Shown piece by piece: positions 55,625 to 63,666 of a DNA stretch of 64,000 nucleotides. The stretch is from Marivita sp. Its GTDB lineage: Bacteria; Pseudomonadota; Alphaproteobacteria; Rhodobacterales; Rhodobacteraceae. The position numbers were made by a program, and so were the translations under genes. The stretch is from assembly GCF_020055635.1 (NCBI RefSeq), contig NZ_JAIPUT010000005.1, positions 93,864-157,863 on the forward strand, written 5' to 3'. The notes beneath the pieces were generated by a model that was not told the origin of the DNA, did no database searches, and saw only the letters and a list, made by a program, of their open reading frames with translations. Within the stretch, counting starts at the first letter, position 1; each line of letters begins with the position of its first letter.

Positions 55625-56806
55625 ATGGCGGTCAGCACAACCGATCTGTCCTCGCAGCTTGGCCGCCGTCTGCGCGGCCCGTCGATGGTCATCTGGCTGT
55701 CGGGGGCGGCGGTGTGGCTGTTCCTGATCTGGGCGGCCTATGCCTGGATCGACGAGATCGTGCGCGCCGAGGGGGAGTTCATCTCGACCTCGCGGCCGCA
55801 GATCATCCAGAACCTCGAAGGCGGCATCCTGTCGGAACTGCTGGTCAAGGAAGGCGACGAGGTGTTGCAGGGCGACGTGCTGGCCCGTCTTTACGGCACG
55901 CAGTTCCGGTCCTCGGTGGACGATCTTCAGGACCAGATCACCGCGCTGGACATCCGCCGCCTTCGGATCGAGGCGGAAATGGCCGGTCTTGTTCAGTTCG
56001 AGATTCCGTGGGAACTGCGCGAGCGCAACCCGGACATGGCGGCCTCGGAACAGGCGCTCCTGGCGGCCCGGCAGCTTGACTTCAATTCCCGCCATGACGG
56101 CGCGCGCCGGGTGCTGGCTCAGGCGACACAGGAAAAGGAGTTGATGGAAAACCTGCTGGACAAGAAGGTCGTCGCCCTGATCGAAGTGACCCGCGCCCGC
56201 CGGGCGCATGCGGATGCGCAGATCAAGATGGACGAGATCATCACCCAGACCGAACTCGACCGCGCGCAGGATTATTCCGAGACTCTCAAGGAACTGGCGA
56301 CCCTGCGCCAGAACCTGCGCGCCTCGCAGGACCAGTTGACCCGGACGGTTCTGGTCAGCCCGATGCATGGCGTGGTCAACAAGCTGGGGGTCACCACCAT
56401 CGGCGGCGTGGTGCGCCCGGGTGAAGAAATCCTGCAGATCATCCCGCTGGGCGAGGAGCTCTATGTCGAGGCCAAGGTCGCGCCCGAGAACATCGCCGGC
56501 ATTCGCCCCGGCCAGGAAGCGACGATCAAGCTGTCTGCCTATGACTTCACCATCTACGGATCGCTGAAGGGCCGCGTCGACGTGATCTCGGCCGACACAT
56601 TCAAGGACGACCGCCGCCCCGAGGCCCCGGCGCATTACAAGGTGACCGTGCGGGTCGACAAGACGTCATTGACCGACCGCCAGCGCCAGCTCGAGATCCG
56701 CCCCGGCATGCAGGCGACGGTCGAACTGCACACCGGCGAAAAGACCGTGCTGCAATACCTGCTGAAACCGCTCTACAAATCCCGCGAGGCACTGCGCGAA
56801 CCCTGA
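55625..56806 (+). CDS. HlyD-family periplasmic adaptor
   Basis: 393 residues. One N-terminal transmembrane helix (~20-40), a biotinyl-lipoyl half-motif (GGILSELLVKEGDEVLQGDVLARL), a long coiled coil (~95-250) and the C-terminal half (PMHGVVNKLGVTTIGGVVRPGEEILQII). It links the ABC transporter to the TolC-like protein. It starts 3 nt after the ABC gene and is the last gene of the secretion operon. Confidence 0.92.
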   Translation: MAVSTTDLSSQLGRRLRGPSMVIWLSGAAVWLFLIWAAYAWIDEIVRAEGEFISTSRPQIIQNLEGGILSELLVKEGDEVLQGDVLARLYGTQFRSSVDDLQDQITALDIRRLRIEAEMAGLVQFEIPWELRERNPDMAASEQALLAARQLDFNSRHDGARRVLAQATQEKELMENLLDKKVVALIEVTRARRAHADAQIKMDEIITQTELDRAQDYSETLKELATLRQNLRASQDQLTRTVLVSPMHGVVNKLGVTTIGGVVRPGEEILQIIPLGEELYVEAKVAPENIAGIRPGQEATIKLSAYDFTIYGSLKGRVDVISADTFKDDRRPEAPAHYKVTVRVDKTSLTDRQRQLEIRPGMQATVELHTGEKTVLQYLLKPLYKSREALREP

Positions 56807-56910
56807 GGACAGGCCGGGCTGCGCCCGCCCTGGCAGGATGTCTCGCCTGCGGCTCGCGCGAATGGCACCGTGACGCGGAAGAGGACCACACGCGTCTGGC
56901 GGCCATTGCG

Positions 56911-56936
56911 TTTGCATATTTGGAAAGAGAAGAAGC
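56911..56936 (+). repeat. 26-nt dispersed repeat, copy 2
   Basis: Same sequence as at 33088; 104 nt downstream of the hlyD-like stop, in the sense direction of that gene. Confidence 0.92.
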
Positions 56937-57093
56937 CGGCAAGATCCACCCCGCCGCGCCCCGGCCTCGATCGGCTCACAAAAGACGCGCGCGGGGCTTC
57001 TCCTCTTGCGGTCATCGGCATGCCTGCCTGTACCGCCCCGTGTTCTTGCCACATCAAGGTTAATCGCCCGTAAAGAGAGGCGCGCGATCCCCT

Positions 57094-57119
57094 GCTTCTT
57101 CTCTTTCCAAATATGCAAA
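57094..57119 (-). repeat. 26-nt dispersed repeat, copy 3 (inverted)
   Basis: Exact reverse complement of copy 2; it begins 36 nt after the dtd stop and reads in the sense direction of dtd. Confidence 0.92.
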
Positions 57120-57155
57120 AAAACGCGCGGGCGATGCCAGGGGCCTTGTCTGGCG

Positions 57156-57599
57156 TCACTCCGCCGTGTCGATCCAGATCGTGACCGGCCCGTCATTGAG
57201 CAGCCGCACCTTCATGTCCGCGCCGAAGCGGCCCTTGGCAACGGGAATGCCCTGCGCCGCCACTCGGCCGGCAAAGGATTCGTAGAGTCGGTTGCCGTCT
57301 TCCGGGGCGGCGGCGGCCGAGAAGCCCGGCCGGTTGCCGCGCGACGTGTCGGCGGCGAGGGTGAACTGGCTGACGATCAGGGCGCTGCCACCGACATCCA
57401 GGACCGATCGGTTCATGCGGCCGTCGTCATCCTTGAAGATGCGCAGCTTGGCGATCCTGGCGGCAAGCTTTTCGGCCTGGGCCTCGGTGTCGCCCTGCAT
57501 GGCGCAGATCAGGACCAGCAGGCCGGCGCCGATCTCGCCAAGCACCTCGCCCTCGACGCTGACGGAGGCCTCGGACACACGCTGGATCAGGGCGCGCAT
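57156..57599 (-). CDS. dtd: D-aminoacyl-tRNA deacylase Dtd
   Basis: 147 residues. It removes D-amino acids (and Gly from tRNA-Ala) from mischarged tRNA. The two family motifs SQFTL and NDGPVT are present. Its ATG follows the accA stop with no gap, so the two are co-translated. Possibly relevant: the D-glutamate operon lies 4 kb away. Confidence 0.95.
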   Translation of the reverse strand: MRALIQRVSEASVSVEGEVLGEIGAGLLVLICAMQGDTEAQAEKLAARIAKLRIFKDDDGRMNRSVLDVGGSALIVSQFTLAADTSRGNRPGFSAAAAPEDGNRLYESFAGRVAAQGIPVAKGRFGADMKVRLLNDGPVTIWIDTAE

Positions 57600-58562
57600 C
57601 TACGCGGCCAGGCCCTTGCTGCCGATGGCAAGGAACTTGCGGCGGCGGTCGGTGACGAGTTTCTTCGGCGTCTTGTCGGACAGGTCCTTGAGCATGGCGC
57701 GCAGGGTGGTGCCGACGGCCTTGATCGTCTCGTCACGGCCGCGATGGGCGCCGCCCAGCGGTTCCGGGATCACCTGGTCGGCGACGCCGAGATGAAGCAG
57801 GTCCTGGGCCGTGAGGCGCAGCGCTTCGGCGGCCTCGCGCATCTTCTCGGCGTCTTTCCACAGGATCGACGCGCAGCCTTCGGGCGAGATCACCGAATAG
57901 ACCGAGTGTTCGAGCATTGCCAGGCGGTTGGCGGTGGCGAAGGCCACCGCGCCGCCCGATCCGCCTTCGCCGATCACGATCGAGATCACCGGCACGCCGA
58001 TCTGCAGGCACTTTTCGGTCGAGCGGGCGATGGCCTCGGACTGGCCGCGTTCTTCGGCGCCCTTGCCGGGATAGGCGCCGGGGGTGTCGACCAGCGTGAT
58101 CACCGGCAGGCCGAAGCGGTCGGCGAGATCCATCAGGCGCACCGCCTTGCGGTAGCCTTCGGGGCGGGCCATGCCGAAATTGCGCTTGAGGCGGCTTTCG
58201 GTGTCGTGGCCCTTTTCGTGGCCGATCACCACCACCGGCTGGTCGTCGAAGCGGGCAAGCCCGCCCATCACGGCGTCGTCGTCGGCGAAATTGCGGTCGC
58301 CGGCGAGCGGCGTGTATTCGGTGAACAGCGCCTCGATATAGTCCTTGCAATGCGGCCGTTCGGGGTGGCGGGCGATCTGGCATTTCCGCCACGGCGTCAG
58401 TTTCTTGTAGAGATCCTTGAGCAGGGCGCTGGCCTTGGCGTCGAGCGCGCGGGCTTCGTCCTCGATGTCCATCTCGTCGTTCTTGCGCGCCATCGCGCGG
58501 AGTTCTTCGGCTTTGCCTTCGATCTCGGCCAGCGGTTTTTCAAAATCGAGATAGTTCGTCAT
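57600..58562 (-). CDS. accA: Acetyl-CoA carboxylase carboxyltransferase subunit alpha
   Basis: 320 residues. It makes malonyl-CoA with Acc[22 protein letters not shown] start, [39 protein letters not shown] and [11 protein letters not shown] are family landmarks. TAG 57600-57602 abuts the dtd start. Confidence 0.96.
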   Translation of the reverse strand: MTNYLDFEKPLAEIEGKAEELRAMARKNDEMDIEDEARALDAKASALLKDLYKKLTPWRKCQIARHPERPHCKDYIEALFTEYTPLAGDRNFADDDAVMGGLARFDDQPVVVIGHEKGHDTESRLKRNFGMARPEGYRKAVRLMDLADRFGLPVITLVDTPGAYPGKGAEERGQSEAIARSTEKCLQIGVPVISIVIGEGGSGGAVAFATANRLAMLEHSVYSVISPEGCASILWKDAEKMREAAEALRLTAQDLLHLGVADQVIPEPLGGAHRGRDETIKAVGTTLRAMLKDLSDKTPKKLVTDRRRKFLAIGSKGLAA

Positions 58563-58638
58563 GATCAGAGGTCGCCCTGTTGCCCTTGGCTGGCGGTGTA
58601 TATGGCCGTGCGGGCGGGGATTTGCAATCAGATGTGGC

Positions 58639-59235
58639 TCAGGTCCAGATCACCGGGATCAGCGACGCCACCAGGAGTGCCGCCATCGCCCAGTTGAAGA
58701 CGCGCAGGCGGTTGGGGCGGTTCAGGATGCGGCGCAGTTGTTGGCCGAGGACCGTCCAGCTGGTGGTGGAGATGCAGCCCATGGCGACATAGGTGCACGC
58801 GACCCAGAGCACGGCGGCCAGATCGCGTCCGGTGGCGTAGAGCGTGATCGCGCCGAGCGCCATGGACCAGGCCTTGGGATTGACCCATTGGAATGCAGCG
58901 GCTTGCAGGAAGGTGAACGGCGTGCCGCCGGCTTTCGGTGTGTTGTCGGGTGGGGCGGCATTGGCGATGCGCCAGGCGAGGTAGAGCATGTAGGCCACCG
59001 ACAGCCCCTTGAGGATGGTGTAGGAGAGCGGCCAGAGGTCGAAGACCTGCATCACGCCCAGGCCCACGGGCAGGATCATCAGGGGGAATCCGAGCCCCAC
59101 GCCGAGCATGTGCGGGATCGAACGCCGAAAGCCGAAATTGGCCCCAGAGGTCATCAGCATCAGGTTGTTCGGCCCGGGCGTGATGACGGTGACGAGGGCG
59201 AAGCCTGCGAGGGCGAGAAGGAGATCTGGTGTCAT
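58639..59235 (-). CDS. LysE/RhtB-family amino acid exporter
   Basis: 198 residues with about six transmembrane helices and the family N-terminus [24 protein letters not shown] and the NPKAW motif ([15 protein letters not shown]). It exports small amino acids or homoserine-like compounds. Next to it, divergent, are the remains of an Lrp/AsnC gene, the usual regulator of such exporters. Confidence 0.92.
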   Translation of the reverse strand: MTPDLLLALAGFALVTVITPGPNNLMLMTSGANFGFRRSIPHMLGVGLGFPLMILPVGLGVMQVFDLWPLSYTILKGLSVAYMLYLAWRIANAAPPDNTPKAGGTPFTFLQAAAFQWVNPKAWSMALGAITLYATGRDLAAVLWVACTYVAMGCISTTSWTVLGQQLRRILNRPNRLRVFNWAMAALLVASLIPVIWT

Positions 59236-59309
59236 GGGGCGCAGTATGTGACGAGGTTTGCGCCTTTTTGTTGTGAATATGCGGTCACTGCAAGTCGTCT
59301 GGACAACAA

Positions 59310-59488
59310 ATGACGGACCTTGATCGTATCGACCGCCGGATATTGCGCGTTCTGAGGCGGGAGGGCCGGAGGCGGTGGATCTGGTGGTCTACAAGCCGTT
59401 CCACACGGGAGTTCCGGGAGGGCTGCCCCGGGTCAACGCGATCACGTCCTGCGTGGTGATGGGGTCGCCCGAGGATGACCGCGCGTAA
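59310..59488 (+). pseudogene. Remnant of an Lrp/AsnC-family regulator
   Basis: From ATG 59310 the frame reads MTDLDRIDRRILRVLRREGR, the usual N-terminus of Lrp/AsnC proteins, then breaks. In another frame a piece VDLVVYKPFHTG...LPRVNAITSCVVMGSP resembles an Lrp C-terminal ligand domain and ends at TAA 59486. The central ~100 residues, including most of the helix-turn-helix, are missing. Divergent from the LysE exporter, as functional pairs are. Confidence 0.55.
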
Positions 59489-59594
59489 GATATGCAGTGC
59501 CTGCATGGCGAGGCTGTGATGACCGCTCTGGTGTCGGCGGCGCGAGGGCATAGATTGCCTGATACGGGAGGGACACAAGACTTGGAGTCGTCCG

Positions 59595-59753
59595 ATGACA
59601 AAGCAACTATCCGTCACACCGAAACGCGTCGCCCCGCAAGAGGCGCTGCATCTTCTGACCGAAGCCTGGGCGTATTACACGCCGGTCCCGAAGCTGGTGA
59701 CAGAGCGGAGCAGCCAGCCGTCTCCGGTGTTCGAGGAATATTACGCGGCCTGA
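59595..59753 (+). CDS. Hypothetical 52-residue protein
   Basis: A small frame from ATG 59595 with TTGGAG 8 nt upstream. The peptide starts MTKQLSVTPKRVAPQEALHL and ends in FEEYYAA. It is polar with no signal or membrane segment. Codon use looks like the neighbouring genes and the ribosome binding site is good, but it has no recognised family. It could also be debris from the same decay that affected the Lrp gene. Confidence 0.45.
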   Translation: MTKQLSVTPKRVAPQEALHLLTEAWAYYTPVPKLVTERSSQPSPVFEEYYAA

Positions 59754-59849
59754 CGGGTCGTCCGTGTCGATGGCACGCCTTGGGCGGAGGGCCGCCGATC
59801 CACGTTTGACAGGATTGCCTTGCGGCGGAGTTCGTCGCAAGGCTTTCGC

Positions 59850-60338
59850 ATGAAAAACATGCGCCGTCTGAGTTTGGGCCTGGTTGCAGCAATCGGCCTG
59901 GCCGGTTGTGCTGCCACGCCGCCGCCCGAGCCCGTGGTCTCGTCGCGGAACCTCTATCCCAACGAAACGCCCGAATTGCGATCGCTGATCGTCGAGGCCG
60001 CGGCCGAAAACGAGGTGCCGGTGTCGCTTGTGCAGCGGGTCGTGGTCCGGGAAAGCACGCACCGTCCCGAGGCGCGGAACGGTCCGTATTTCGGGCTGAT
60101 GCAGATCCTGCCGGCAACCGCCCGGTCGATGGGGTTTCGCGGTGCCCCGACAGACCTTCTGGATGCAGAGACCAACCTGAAATACGCGACGCGCTATCTG
60201 CGCGGCGCCTGGATGGTGTCGGACGGAGACGAAGCCGACGCGGTGATGTGGTACGCGCGCGGGTATTATTACGAGGCCAAGCGGCGCGGGCTGGTGGCCG
60301 AGACCGGCGTGGACGGGCGCAAGGCCTGGTCGGACTAG
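59850..60338 (+). CDS. Lytic transglycosylase (SLT) lipoprotein
   Basis: 162 residues from ATG 59850 (AAGG upstream). The lipobox (GLAGC, ~20) is followed by an SLT domain: catalytic Glu in VVVRESTHRPEARN, then YFGLMQILPATARSMGF and the Tyr-rich WYARGYYYEAKRRG. It cleaves peptidoglycan. Paired palindromes follow its stop and are shared with the opposed malyl-CoA lyase gene. Confidence 0.9.
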   Translation: MKNMRRLSLGLVAAIGLAGCAATPPPEPVVSSRNLYPNETPELRSLIVEAAAENEVPVSLVQRVVVRESTHRPEARNGPYFGLMQILPATARSMGFRGAPTDLLDAETNLKYATRYLRGAWMVSDGDEADAVMWYARGYYYEAKRRGLVAETGVDGRKAWSD

Positions 60339-60344
60339 GCAGGC

Positions 60345-60396
60345 CAGTTTCTTCGTACGAAGAAACTGACCGTGAGAATTTTCGTACGAAAATTCT
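60345..60396. repeat. Tandem perfect palindromes between convergent genes
   Basis: A 24-bp perfect palindrome with half-site CAGTTTCTTCGT (60345-60368) and a 22-bp perfect palindrome with half-site AGAATTTTCGT (60375-60396), both centred on CGTACG. They fill the gap between two convergent genes, so they may act as a bidirectional terminator. Confidence 0.88.
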
Positions 60397-61355
60397 TATT
60401 GCGCGGAAATCATTTCCGATTGGCGGACGATGACCTCGGCCTGTTTGATCGAGGCGATATCGACCAGCCGGCCCTTGTAGACCGTGGCACCTTCGCCCTT
60501 GGCCTTGGCCTCTTCCATCGCGGCCAGGATCTCGCGGGCCTCGGTCACCGCGTCTTCGGTCGGGGTGAAGACCTCGTTGGCCAGCGCCACCTGTTTGGGG
60601 TGGATCGCCCATTTGCCGACCATCCCGAGGGTTGCCGACCGGAGCGCCTGGGCGCGGAAGCCCTCGTCATCCGAGAAATCGCCATAGGGACCATCGACCG
60701 GCAGCACGCCATGGGTGCGGCAGGCGGCGACGATGGCGGTCTGCGCCCAGTGCCACGGGTCGGACCAGTGCTTCTGACCCTCGTGCAGCATGTAGTAATT
60801 GGCCTGCGTGCCGCCGATGCCCGTCGTCTGCATGCCCATCGAGGCCGCGAAATCGGCGGCACCGAGGCTCATCGCCTCGAGGCGCGGCGAGGCGGCGGCG
60901 ATGTCTTCGACATGGCTGAGGCCGGCGGCGGATTCGATGATCACCTCGAAGGCGAGCCGCTTGGCCCGGCCCTTGGCGGCCTCGACCGCGCTGACCAGCG
61001 CATCGACGGCATAGAGATCTTCCGCGCAGCCCACCTTGGGGATCATGATCTGGTCAAGCCGGTCGGGCGCGCGTTCCAGCAGGTCGACCACGTCGCGATA
61101 CCAGAACGGGGTGTCGAGGCTGTTGATCCGCACGCTGAGCGTCTTGTTGCCCCAGTCGATATCCCCGATCGCCTGGATGATGTTTTCGCGGGCGCTGTCC
61201 TTGTCGGAGGGGGCGACGCTGTCTTCGAGATCGAGATTGATGACATCCGCCTCGGATTTTGCCATCTTTTCGAAGATCGCCGGTCGGGATCCCGGGCCGA
61301 AGAGTTGACAGCGGTTCGGACGCGCGGGCGCGGCGGGCTGGATTCGGAAGGACAT
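60396..61355 (-). CDS. mcl1: L-malyl-CoA/beta-methylmalyl-CoA lyase Mcl1
   Basis: 319 residues of the CitE-like aldolase barrel. RPNRCQLFGPGSRPAIFEKMAKS and INLDLEDSVAPSDKDSAR (acidic metal ligands) match Rhodobacter Mcl1. It cleaves beta-methylmalyl-CoA and L-malyl-CoA in the ethylmalonyl-CoA pathway for acetate growth. Its 256-nt upstream gap, shared with dgcN, has TGCA-type inverted repeats. Confidence 0.93.
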   Translation of the reverse strand: MSFRIQPAAPARPNRCQLFGPGSRPAIFEKMAKSEADVINLDLEDSVAPSDKDSARENIIQAIGDIDWGNKTLSVRINSLDTPFWYRDVVDLLERAPDRLDQIMIPKVGCAEDLYAVDALVSAVEAAKGRAKRLAFEVIIESAAGLSHVEDIAAASPRLEAMSLGAADFAASMGMQTTGIGGTQANYYMLHEGQKHWSDPWHWAQTAIVAACRTHGVLPVDGPYGDFSDDEGFRAQALRSATLGMVGKWAIHPKQVALANEVFTPTEDAVTEAREILAAMEEAKAKGEGATVYKGRLVDIASIKQAEVIVRQSEMISAQ

Positions 61356-61421
61356 ATGACGCCTCTTGGTAAGGATGTTTCGCGTGGTGCCCTTCTGGAG
61401 TTATGAAATTGCGCGTCTTTC

Positions 61422-61532
61422 TGCAAGTGCATTTTGCACCTGCGGAATCGCCGCTGCCGTGCAGCATGAGGTGGAACTGCAAGAATCTTCGAAGGCGGCC
61501 TGGTTTTTCGGGCAAATTTTGTGCAATTTGCA
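61422..61532. promoter_or_regulatory. TGCA-type inverted repeats between mcl1 and dgcN
   Basis: GTGCA-TTT-TGCAC (61427-61439), preceded by TGCAA, and TGCAA-T-TTGCA (61522-61532). They resemble the TTTGCAAA/TGCAA sites of the acyl-CoA-responsive regulators known for this metabolism (RamB/PccR, CcrR type), without an exact match. Confidence 0.35.
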
Positions 61533-61614
61533 GCAAAATCGACGCGTGAGGCGATGCAATTGATGCGCCGGGCTGTCATTCTTCCATCAACACAGGACAT
61601 GTCAGGGGGCCGTG

Positions 61615-62616
61615 ATGATCAAGACACCATATCTGCTGTTTCTGGGCGACGCACCGGATGGATTGGCCGCGAAAGTGGCGCAGGGGATCAAGGACTGGCG
61701 TCCGGAGAACTGTGTCGGGCAATTCCGGATGGAGGGCTGCAAGGCCGATCTGGGGCTGGCGGACATGACGCTTGCCGAAGCCAGGGACGCGGGCGCCGAA
61801 ACTCTGGTCGTGGGGGTCGCCAATCGCGGCGGCAAGATCAGCCAGGCCTGGAAGAAGGTGCTCGTGACGGCGCTGGAAGAGGGGTTCGACCTGGCCTCGG
61901 GGCTGCACAACCTCCTGCGCGACGAGCCCGACCTGGTGGCGGTGGCCGAGGCCACAGGGCGCAGCTTGCATGACGTACGGGTGCCCGAGGTCGAGTATCC
62001 CATCGCCGATGGCGTCAAGCGCAGCGGCAAGCGGGTTCTGGGGGTCGGTACCGATTGTTCGGTGGGCAAGATGTATACCGGGCTGGCGCTGGACAAATCC
62101 ATGCGCGACCGGGGCATGAAAAGCACATTTCGCGCAACCGGGCAGACGGGCATCCTGATCACCGGGGACGGTGTGCCGCTGGATGCGGTTGTGGCGGATT
62201 TCATGGCCGGCTCCATCGAATGGCTGACGCCGGACAATGACGCCGACCACTGGGACGGGATCGAGGGGCAGGGCAGCCTGTTCCACGTGTCCTTCTCGGG
62301 GGTGACGCTGGCGCTGATCCATGGCGGCCAGCCGGATGCGCTGATCCTGTGCCACGAGCCGACGCGGACGCATATGCGGGGGCTGCCGGGCTATGACCTG
62401 CCATCGCTGGAGGCGCTGCGCGACATGGCGCTGCCGCTGGCGCGGGTGGCCAATCCGGACTGCGTGGTGGCCGGGATTTCGATCAACACGCAGCATATGG
62501 GCGAAGCCGAGGCGGTGGCGTATCTCGAGGAGCTGGAAGACCGCATGGGACTGCCGGCGGTGGACCCGTACCGTCATGGGGCGGACCGTTTGGCCGAGGC
62601 GTTGGCGGCGCTCTGA
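61615..62616 (+). CDS. dgcN: D-glutamate N-acetyltransferase DgcN (DUF1611)
   Basis: 333 residues from ATG 61615 (GGGGG upstream; GTG 61612 is possible). A DUF1611 protein with an N-terminal domain (~1-120) and a P-loop domain containing GVGTDCSVGKMYTGLAL, ALILCHEPTR and GISINTQHMGEAEA. DgcN N-acetylates D-glutamate in the marine D-glutamate pathway. The adjacent epimerase matches DgcA, which supports this call over generic DUF1611. Confidence 0.88.
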   Translation: MIKTPYLLFLGDAPDGLAAKVAQGIKDWRPENCVGQFRMEGCKADLGLADMTLAEARDAGAETLVVGVANRGGKISQAWKKVLVTALEEGFDLASGLHNLLRDEPDLVAVAEATGRSLHDVRVPEVEYPIADGVKRSGKRVLGVGTDCSVGKMYTGLALDKSMRDRGMKSTFRATGQTGILITGDGVPLDAVVADFMAGSIEWLTPDNDADHWDGIEGQGSLFHVSFSGVTLALIHGGQPDALILCHEPTRTHMRGLPGYDLPSLEALRDMALPLARVANPDCVVAGISINTQHMGEAEAVAYLEELEDRMGLPAVDPYRHGADRLAEALAAL

Positions 62617-62650
62617 TATCGCCTGGCGTTGCGCCTCTGGCGGCGGCGTG

Positions 62651-62676
62651 TTTGCATATTTGGAAAGAGAAGAAGC
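62651..62676 (+). repeat. 26-nt dispersed repeat, copy 4
   Basis: Same sequence as at 33088; it starts 34 nt after the dgcN stop and ends 15 nt before the dgcA start. Confidence 0.92.
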
Positions 62677-62691
62677 GAGGGGGGCGGGCCC

Positions 62692-63654
62692 ATGATCGAG
62701 GTGACGCGCGATGTGTTCCGGCTGGCGCAGGTCTTCACGATCTCGCGCGGGAGTCGGACCGAGGCGAAGGTGCTGACCGTGCGGGTGACGCGGGAGGGCG
62801 TGACCGGCCGGGGCGAATGTGTGCCTTACGCGCGGTACGATGAGACATTGGAGAGCGTCCAGGAGCAGATCCGGTCCTTGCCCGAGGGGATCGACCGTTT
62901 GGCGCTGCAAGACGCCCTGCCCGCCGGGGCGGCGCGCAACGCGGTGGATTGCGCGCTTTGGGATCTGGAGGCCAAACAGGCTGGGTGCCACGTCTGGGAA
63001 CTGGCAGGGCTGCCTGCTCCGGGGCCTGAGGTGACGGCCTATACCTTGTCGCTGGACACACCCGAGGCGATGCAGGCGCAGGCGGCCAAACATGCGCATC
63101 GGCCGCTTCTGAAGATCAAGCTGGGCACGCCCGATGACATGCCGCGCCTTGAGGCAGTGCGGGCGGGGGCGCCCGACGCGCGGATCATCGTCGATGCCAA
63201 TGAAGGCTGGTCGGCGGAAGTTTACGCCGACCTGGCGCCACATCTGCTGCGACTGGGGGTGGCGCTGGTGGAGCAGCCCTTGCCCGCGGGCGAGGATGAC
63301 GCGCTTCTGGGGGTGGACCGGCCTGTGCCGCTGTGTGCCGATGAAAGCTGCCATGACCGGGGGTCCCTGCCTGCGCTCAAGGGCAAGTATGACATGGTGA
63401 ACATCAAGCTCGACAAGACCGGGGGGCTGACCGAGGCGCTGGCCCTGCGGGATGCGGCGCGGGCCGCGGGCTATGACGTCATGGTCGGCTGCATGGTGGG
63501 ATCGTCGCTGGCGATGGCACCTGCCGCGCTGGTGGCGCAGGGAGCGGCGATCACGGACCTTGACGGGCCGCTGCTTCTGGCCGAAGACCGCGAGGAACCA
63601 TTGCTGTTTGACGAGGCCGGTGTGCATCCCTCGGGACCCGGTCTTTGGGGATAA
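62692..63654 (+). CDS. dgcA: N-acetyl-D-glutamate racemase DgcA (enolase superfamily)
   Basis: 320 residues of the muconate-lactonizing/dipeptide epimerase group. The catalytic KxK is in LLKIKLGTP, metal ligands are in IIVDANEGWS, VEQPLP and LCADESCH, and the opposite Lys is in NIKLDKTGG. DgcA converts N-acetyl-D-Glu to N-acetyl-L-Glu, the product then entering arginine/glutamate metabolism. It follows dgcN, with a copy of the dispersed repeat between. Confidence 0.88.
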   Translation: MIEVTRDVFRLAQVFTISRGSRTEAKVLTVRVTREGVTGRGECVPYARYDETLESVQEQIRSLPEGIDRLALQDALPAGAARNAVDCALWDLEAKQAGCHVWELAGLPAPGPEVTAYTLSLDTPEAMQAQAAKHAHRPLLKIKLGTPDDMPRLEAVRAGAPDARIIVDANEGWSAEVYADLAPHLLRLGVALVEQPLPAGEDDALLGVDRPVPLCADESCHDRGSLPALKGKYDMVNIKLDKTGGLTEALALRDAARAAGYDVMVGCMVGSSLAMAPAALVAQGAAITDLDGPLLLAEDREEPLLFDEAGVHPSGPGLWG

Positions 63655-63666
63655 GGAGATCCACCC

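Larger units (their letters stand above)
56807..57155. other. Convergent intergenic region with inverted repeat copies
   Basis: 349 nt between hlyD (plus) and dtd (minus). It carries two 26-nt dispersed repeats facing each other (56911 and 57094, about 157 nt apart) that could pair in a transcript reading through. No gene is seen. Confidence 0.75.

Noticed and set aside
56807..57155. Inverted repeat pair as the ends of an insertion sequence
   Set aside because: No transposase between them, no target duplication, and the same repeat occurs singly elsewhere.
61576..63627. 683-codon minus-strand frame
   Set aside because: Shadow of dgcN and dgcA.
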